Positions 32,301 to 35,681 of a stretch of 35,681 bases of DNA are shown one piece after another. Source of the stretch: Pseudomonadota bacterium (GTDB taxonomy: Bacteria > Desulfobacterota > Desulfovibrionia > Desulfovibrionales > Desulfovibrionaceae); assembly GCA_023399375.1 (NCBI GenBank), contig JAEWPX010000076.1, forward strand, positions 1 through 35,681, given 5' to 3'. Within the stretch, counting starts at the first letter, position 1. Every line of letters begins with the position of its first letter. Made by a program: the position numbers and the translations under genes. The notes below the pieces were generated by a model. It was not told the DNA's origin. It worked only from the letters and a program-made list of their open reading frames with translations, and did not search any database.

Positions 32301-33801
32301 CGGCGATGACCCCGCCCGAGGCGTAGAGGCGCATGAGCGCGCCCTTTCGGGCCGCGACCGTGCCGTCCACGGCGTCGATGGCGACGAGCGGCGACAGTTC
32401 GCGGATGCGCGACGCGCCGTAGCGCCCGGCCAGCATGCCAAGCGTCAGGTCGAAGGCCGTGCGCGACAGGTCGCGGTACGGCCAGGCCCGGCGCACGGCG
32501 TCGTAAAGCGCGTCCACGTCCCAGGCCTCGACGCCGCACATGGCCACAAGCATCTGCGCCAGCACGTCGAGCGGCGCAAGCACCGGGCGAAGCGGCTCGA
32601 TGTCGCGTGCGTGCGCCGCCCGGGCCATGACTGCCGCTTCCAGCAGGTCCTTTTCGGAGGTGGGCAGGAAAAGCCCCCGGCTGGTCTCGCCCACCCTGTG
32701 CCCGCTGCGGCCGATGCGCTGCACGGCGGCGCTGACCGTGGGCGGGCATTCGACGAGAGCCACCTCGTCCACCGCGCCGATGTCGATGCCGAGTTCCAGG
32801 GATTTGGTGGCCACCACCGCGCGCAGTTCCCCGGCCTTGAGGCGCGCCTCCACGGACTGGCGCAGCTCCCGCGACAACGAGCCGTGGTGGGCATAGGCGA
32901 GCGTGCCCTCGTCGCCGTCGTTGATCAGGCGCGCGAGTTTTTCGCACAGCTTGCGATTGTTGACGAAAACCAGGGTCGTGCGGTTTTTTTTGATACGCTC
33001 CCGCAGGTCGGCGGCCACGGCCTTGACGCGCCCGCCGGTGCGGTCGCCCTCGGGCCAGGGCACTTGGCGCACGCGCAGATCCATACGCTTTTGCGCCTCG
33101 CTCGCCACGATGGCGACCGGGCGCGGCACAAACGCACCGGGCTCGTCCGGCGCGGGGGCGAAGCCGCCGACCATGGCCGCGACCGTGGCCAGCGGCGTGA
33201 CCGTGGCCGAAAGGGCCACGCGCTGGAATTCGCCGGAAAGCAGCGCCAGCCGCTCCACGGCAGTAAGCAGAAACACTCCGCGCTTGCTCCCGGCCACGGC
33301 GTGGATCTCGTCGAGGATGACCAGGCGCACGTCGCCGAGCATGCCCCGCCCACCGCGCGAGGAGAGCAGGAGACTTAAGGATTCCGGCGTGGTGATGAGG
33401 ATTTCCGGCGGCTTGCGCAGCATGTGCCGCCGCTCCTCGGAGGAGGTGTCGCCGCTGCGAATGGCGACCCGGATGGGCGGCAGCGCCTGCCCGGCGGTCT
33501 CGAAACTGCGTCGGATACCGGCCAGAGGCGCGAGCAGGTTGGCGCGCACGTCCGTACCCAGGGCCTTGAGCGGTGACACGTAGACCACGGACACCCGCCC
33601 CGTGGGCCACGCGCCCGTGGCCAGCCGGTCCAGGGCGCAGAGAAACGCGGTCAGTGTCTTGCCCGATCCCGTGGGGGCCACGGCCAGCACATGCTCGCCA
33701 GCGGCGATGCGCGGCCAAGCGCGCGCCTGGATATCCGTGGGCGCGCCGACATGCGCGGCGAACCAGGACGCGATGCGCGGATCAAAGGGCAACGACGGCA
33801 T
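29356..33801 (-). CDS. lhr: Large helicase-related protein Lhr
   Basis: A 1481-residue superfamily 2 ATP-dependent 3'-5' helicase, close to the length of E. coli Lhr. The core has Walker A APTGSGKT (K48), the DEIH box in VILDEIHAVAGSKRG, motif III LSATVTP, motif V in VVATKSLELGIDIGAVD and motif VI QRIGRSGHR. A winged helix and the Lhr-core barrel follow. The long C-terminal half (beyond about residue 870) corresponds to the extended Lhr C-terminal region with winged-helix repeats. The family acts in DNA repair; some neighbours in other bacteria are nucleases, but none is seen here. No Shine-Dalgarno stands out upstream. The gene is intact and converges on the amidoligase operon with a ten-base gap. 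Confidence 0.95.
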   Translation of the reverse strand: MPSLPFDPRIASWFAAHVGAPTDIQARAWPRIAAGEHVLAVAPTGSGKTLTAFLCALDRLATGAWPTGRVSVVYVSPLKALGTDVRANLLAPLAGIRRSFETAGQALPPIRVAIRSGDTSSEERRHMLRKPPEILITTPESLSLLLSSRGGRGMLGDVRLVILDEIHAVAGSKRGVFLLTAVERLALLSGEFQRVALSATVTPLATVAAMVGGFAPAPDEPGAFVPRPVAIVASEAQKRMDLRVRQVPWPEGDRTGGRVKAVAADLRERIKKNRTTLVFVNNRKLCEKLARLINDGDEGTLAYAHHGSLSRELRQSVEARLKAGELRAVVATKSLELGIDIGAVDEVALVECPPTVSAAVQRIGRSGHRVGETSRGLFLPTSEKDLLEAAVMARAAHARDIEPLRPVLAPLDVLAQMLVAMCGVEAWDVDALYDAVRRAWPYRDLSRTAFDLTLGMLAGRYGASRIRELSPLVAIDAVDGTVAARKGALMRLYASGGVIADRGYYALRRADSGARLGELDEVFVWEARLGQLFAFGAQNWRIERITDADVFVSPAPEGSVPAPFWLGDPHGRDRHFSGLLSDFLEQADARLGERGFAHELEEECFLEPDAARALVDFLKSQREATGTGLPHARHLVVEVTATGPGGAPGSQVILHAPLGLAVTAPLGLLLEAALGDALGESAPVYAGNDCVAITLPGEVAPERIPELLAPEETVARLRSRLEGSGSFGAAFREAAGRALLLPRDGFGKRQPLWITRLRARKLLAAVAGYGDFPMVLEAWRTCLADAFDMEGLRVFLAGVRSGAVAVSFVRTRVQSPFAADLVWRHVTEYMYLTDAGTAAGPTSARPDLVAEVARAPSRPSVPAHIVQAFVAKRQRLFPGYAPSGAAELLEWLKERVVVTETEWAAMLAAMARDHGDAPEALAEALQPRARRLVAPGDGLSRVVALERAADVALALYGDAAFAGEAASAPPKARKGKSPAKPPEEIAALREGLLVEWFSFYGPLSLPEMAGLLGTDAAFLAAAAEDMAAAGRWLSGALVIGEDGTQWCDAANFETLLRLARAAKRPGLAAAPAERLPYFLALWQGLAAPADDAAGVAARLEQLAGLALPAAMWETEVLPARCRAYDPAWLDAALAANGFGWFGAGAKKVVFTHPDDLDLAGFSPPKPGAGLFPDPRARYDFAALLDITGVTPTELATRLWAATWKGEAACDALAVLRRGVATDFTPEAPFFEASRGGRRTLRRTSQARFAASLPAAGLWGLLRVPAPPDDAVGREELAMDRARVLLARYGVVCRDMLAREAPAFAWPGVFRALRRMELSGEVVSGEFFAGLSAPQFATAKAVRLLAAGHSGGEPWWCAGRDPCALWGFGAPGDGVALPRRAAGCAVAFIGPRPVLALAAGGGRIDTVLAPDDSALPAALAPLTNLLVRRTLPEPRVAVATVNGRPAGESPYLPLLRQLFEAVRERNGLTLFKGRGPAAGAGS

Positions 33802-33901
33802 GGCGGCAGGGTAAATTCCTGGGCCGTATTTGGCAAAGGTCTTTCCGCTTCCTTGAAAATAGCTCCATTATTTCTGCTAGGTACACAATTTATGCACAAG
33901 A

Positions 33902-34194
33902 GAGGAACAAAATCGGACCAGTTGCCGACACGTTGCGCACAGGAAAGCGACACCAAACACGCCGTAAGGAACAGATTACGCACATCCTAGCGACAAACTT
34001 CCTGCGGTTACGCACTGACAAGGAACAGCAAAGGAACGAATTACACGAAAAAGCGGCGCATTACGCGCGCCGCGACGGTCAAAGCTGCCGCTTCGAAAGT
34101 TGCATGCCATATTTTGTCTTGTAAATACAGATCAATGCGAGAAATACGAACAACGAAGGAACGGCAGGATGGCCGTAAGGAACACGAAAGGAAC
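33902..34194. repeat. AAGGAAC direct repeats, helically phased
   Basis: Copies start at 33966, 34020, 34031, 34156, 34177 and 34188, with GAGGAAC at 33902. Spacings are 64, 54, 11, 125, 21 and 11 bases, all close to whole multiples of 10.5. All have the same orientation, reading GTTCCTT on the strand of the flanking genes. This layout could be an array of protein-binding sites on one face of the helix. Confidence 0.55.
34046..34073 (-). terminator. Rho-independent terminator after the methyltransferase unit
   Basis: On the minus strand GCGGCGC pairs with GCGCCGC around seven bases (34053-34073), followed at once by TTTTTCG. It lies about 150 bases past the split small gene. Confidence 0.8.
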
Positions 34195-34219
34195 ACCCCA
34201 GCAACAGGAAACGAACGCC

Positions 34220-34495
34220 TCACCCCTCGCCGAACACCTGCCGCACCCGCGCCGTCACGCCCCGGCCCGACAGATAGGCCGCATAGTCCTCGGCCGCCTC
34301 GCGCCGCGCAAACGTCCGCAGCACCAGCTGCGCCCGGTCCGTTTCGTCCCAGACCTAGACATAGGCGTCCGGCACGATGGCCACGAGCAGCAATTCCTGG
34401 CGCAACCGCGTGCGGGCCGCATCCCTCTGGTCGAAATCCTCGGGATCGTACGGCCCGCCGACCGCCAGCACCCACCAGCCGGCTTCCTCTCGCAT
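34220..34495 (-). pseudogene. Small gene interrupted by an in-frame TAG
   Basis: From the ATG at 34495 the frame codes 46 residues (MREEAGWWVLAVGG ... VAIVPDAYV), meets TAG at 34355-34357, then continues for 44 coherent residues (VWDETDRAQLVLRTFARR ... ARVRQVFGEG) to a TGA at 34220-34222. Composition and codon pattern on both sides look like one protein of about 91 residues. A CAG-to-TAG change would restore it as AYVQVWDETD. It begins 11 bases after the methyltransferase stop and so belongs to that transcription unit. I do not recognise the family. A nonsense mutation, a sequencing error or amber recoding could explain it; the first is the simplest. Confidence 0.65.
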
Positions 34496-34506
34496 CGAAG
34501 CGGTGC

Positions 34507-35313
34507 CTACTTGACGCCGATGCGCACGGCATAGCTCCAGTGAAACGGCACTTCCTCCTCGCCCATGGCCTCGACTTCGCGACGCAACACGTCCATGCCG
34601 AAATCGGATTCGGGTACGCCATGCGCCAGCAGCGCCGCCACGCCACCGAAGGAATGCGCCAGGTCGAGAAGCCGCTTGCCGTTGCCCGGCTCCATATGGT
34701 GCATCGCAAATTGGCGCGTGAAACGAAACCGCCCCGAAGCGGCCATGCGGCCGAGATGCCCCTCCTTGTCCCAACGTCGCACGTCCGTCAGCCGCAACTT
34801 TTCCTCGAGCGCCCGCGCCCGACGCCACATCGTCCAGAGCGCCTCCTCGGCCGGCCCCCCGAACGACGGCGTCATGTCCGCATCCACAGCCGCGAACACG
34901 CCGTCCTCACGCAAGATGCGCGCCACCTCGGCAAAGGTCGGTTGCGGCTCCATCCAATGCAGACACTGGCTGCACGTCACAATGTCCGCGCACCCGTCCC
35001 GCAGTCCGGTCTCGTCGGCATAGCCGTTGCGGAAAATCACATCCGCGCCGCCCGGAATGGCAACCACCGCCGCCTCCGCGCGATACCGCATCCCCTCGTT
35101 GGGCTCGATGCCGATCACCGTCCCGGCCCGGCCGATCCATAACCGCGTAGCAAGCCCCGTGCCGCTGCCCAAATCCACCACCAAATCCGGCCGCGATACC
35201 CCGGCATACCGACACAACACGTCCACCAGCATAACCGGCGGCGAAGGCCGGCTGGCTTCATACACCTCGGCAAGCCCGTCGAAACGGGCGGCATTGGCTT
35301 CCAGATCCGTCAT
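34507..35313 (-). CDS. Class I SAM-dependent methyltransferase
   Basis: A 268-residue cytoplasmic methyltransferase. The SAM-binding motif I is VVDLGSGTGLATRLW (about residues 44-58), motif II is VIGIEPNEGMRYRAE, and the motif around ADIVTCSQCLHWMEPQPTFAEVARIL is typical of the UbiE/trans-aconitate/methyltransferase type 11 group. The C-terminal region (about 150-268) probably binds the substrate, which I cannot identify. AGGAG lies eight bases before the ATG. The small interrupted gene follows after 11 bases. Other family members act on small molecules, quinones or lipids. Confidence 0.9.
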   Translation of the reverse strand: MTDLEANAARFDGLAEVYEASRPSPPVMLVDVLCRYAGVSRPDLVVDLGSGTGLATRLWIGRAGTVIGIEPNEGMRYRAEAAVVAIPGGADVIFRNGYADETGLRDGCADIVTCSQCLHWMEPQPTFAEVARILREDGVFAAVDADMTPSFGGPAEEALWTMWRRARALEEKLRLTDVRRWDKEGHLGRMAASGRFRFTRQFAMHHMEPGNGKRLLDLAHSFGGVAALLAHGVPESDFGMDVLRREVEAMGEEEVPFHWSYAVRIGVK

Positions 35314-35681
35314 GACTGTTACTCCTGAAAGCCTTCTACCGCCGCACGCAACCGCCCGCCAGTTACAGGATTGTCGGGCTGCTCCCGGTCAAGACTGGGG
35401 CGCTTCCCCAGGCCCCGGCAGGGCGCTGCCCCGGACCCCACCAGGGCTCTGCCCTGGACCCGCCTGGGGGAGTCACTCCCCCAGGTCCCCCCGGTCGGCG
35501 TTGTGGCGCGGGAAAGGCTGCGGGCACCGCAGGCATCGGCGTTGGCGGTACAAAGATGGGGCCGTCGCCCTTTCAGGGCGAGTTTGAAGGAATTATTCTT
35601 TAAAAACTTTGGGAAGAAAAAGACCTTAAAGAAAATCTCTTAAAATGCGGCGCTTCGCCGCTGGCGCCCGTGGTCGGGGAA
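35314..35681. other. Repeat-rich intergenic region upstream of the methyltransferase gene
   Basis: No gene is supported. It holds three GC-rich hairpins in tandem (35395-35491), a small hairpin CGCCCT/AGGGCG (35566-35580), an AT-rich stretch (about 35590-35645) containing TTTAAAAACTTTGGG, and a GCGGCG-CTT-CGCCGC hairpin near the end. The AT-rich stretch resembles, in reverse orientation, bases 20-45 at the left end of the window. Confidence 0.65.
35395..35491 (+). repeat. Composite GC-rich intergenic repeat, right copy (tandem)
   Basis: The parts are: a hairpin CTGGGG-CGCTT-CCCCAG (35395-35411); two direct 20-base units, CAGGGC-G/T-CTGCCC-C/T-GGACCC, at 35419-35438 and 35442-35461, the second containing the perfect palindrome CCAGGGC-TCT-GCCCTGG; and a perfect hairpin CTGGGGGAG-TCA-CTCCCCCAG (35464-35484) leading into GGTCCCCC. 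The second unit plus this hairpin (35442-35491) is the same module as 255-306 on the minus strand. Confidence 0.8.

Larger units (their letters stand above)
33802..34219. other. A-rich intergenic region upstream of lhr with phased repeats
   Basis: No gene is supported. The 418 bases are clearly richer in A than the surroundings. They hold six exact AAGGAAC heptamers plus one GAGGAAC variant, related TTACGCAC copies (33976-33983 and 34008-34015), and a leftward terminator (34046-34073). The left part should include the lhr promoter, although I cannot assign -35/-10 boxes with confidence. Confidence 0.6.

Noticed and set aside
33902..34194. CRISPR array or plasmid-type iteron origin
   Set aside because: Repeat units are only seven bases with irregular gaps and no unique spacers of constant length; no cas or rep gene is nearby.
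34041..34709. Minus-strand frame of 222 codons spanning the methyltransferase end and the terminator
   Set aside because: It runs through the real methyltransferase and the split small gene in another frame, and through a strong terminator; composition is not protein-like.

Overview
The window reads as chromosomal DNA of a GC-rich sulfate-reducing deltaproteobacterium of the Desulfovibrio / Solidesulfovibrio type. The main evidence is a periplasmic selenocysteine formate dehydrogenase of the FdhAB kind with its maturation genes, a paired GlcD/GlcF-type D-lactate or glycolate dehydrogenase, hypA-hypB for NiFe-hydrogenase maturation, a sensor kinase with a four-cysteine insert, and the GC-rich palindromic intergenic repeats typical of these genomes. 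This assignment is inferred from gene content; there is no rRNA gene to confirm it.

Layout: 1-328 is a repeat-rich intergenic stretch. 329-3904 is a leftward operon of two small envelope proteins, ispG (isoprenoid precursors) and proS (prolyl-tRNA synthetase), with a good sigma70-like promoter. 3918-8078 is a leftward three-gene signalling unit: a lipoprotein amino-acid/amide-type binding protein, a membrane histidine kinase with a Cys4 insertion inside HAMP, and a response regulator fused to a degenerate STAS domain. 8231-16382 is a leftward formate dehydrogenase locus. In transcription order it runs fdhE, fdhD, mobA, moaA, a transposase-derived gene, a region with a perfect 22-bp palindrome, fdhA (in-frame UGA = selenocysteine), fdhB, terminator. 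FdhE and FdhD mature the enzyme, MoaA and MobA make the bis-MGD cofactor, and FdhAB oxidises formate in the periplasm.

16602-17614 holds two convergent membrane-protein genes. 17913-20728 is a rightward glcD-glcF pair whose leader carries nested inverted repeats. A leftward tRNA-Leu(CAA) with its terminator follows, then a rightward series: a DUF554 membrane protein, hypA-hypB, an outer-membrane beta-barrel protein and fliM.

25079-29345 is the most interesting block for a possible poorly described system. Four overlapping genes encode a C39-like cysteine peptidase, an ATP-grasp ligase of the RimK type with an extra N-terminal domain, a GCS2-family carboxylate-amine ligase and an N-formylglutamate-amidohydrolase-like enzyme. 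This looks like a compact pathway that builds and then trims or hydrolyses a small amide or peptide. It ends tail to tail with a leftward full-length lhr helicase gene.

33802-34219 is an A-rich intergenic region with helically phased AAGGAAC repeats and a terminator. It is followed by a small gene split by an in-frame TAG, a SAM methyltransferase gene, and a second, inverted copy of the composite GC-rich repeat seen at the left end.
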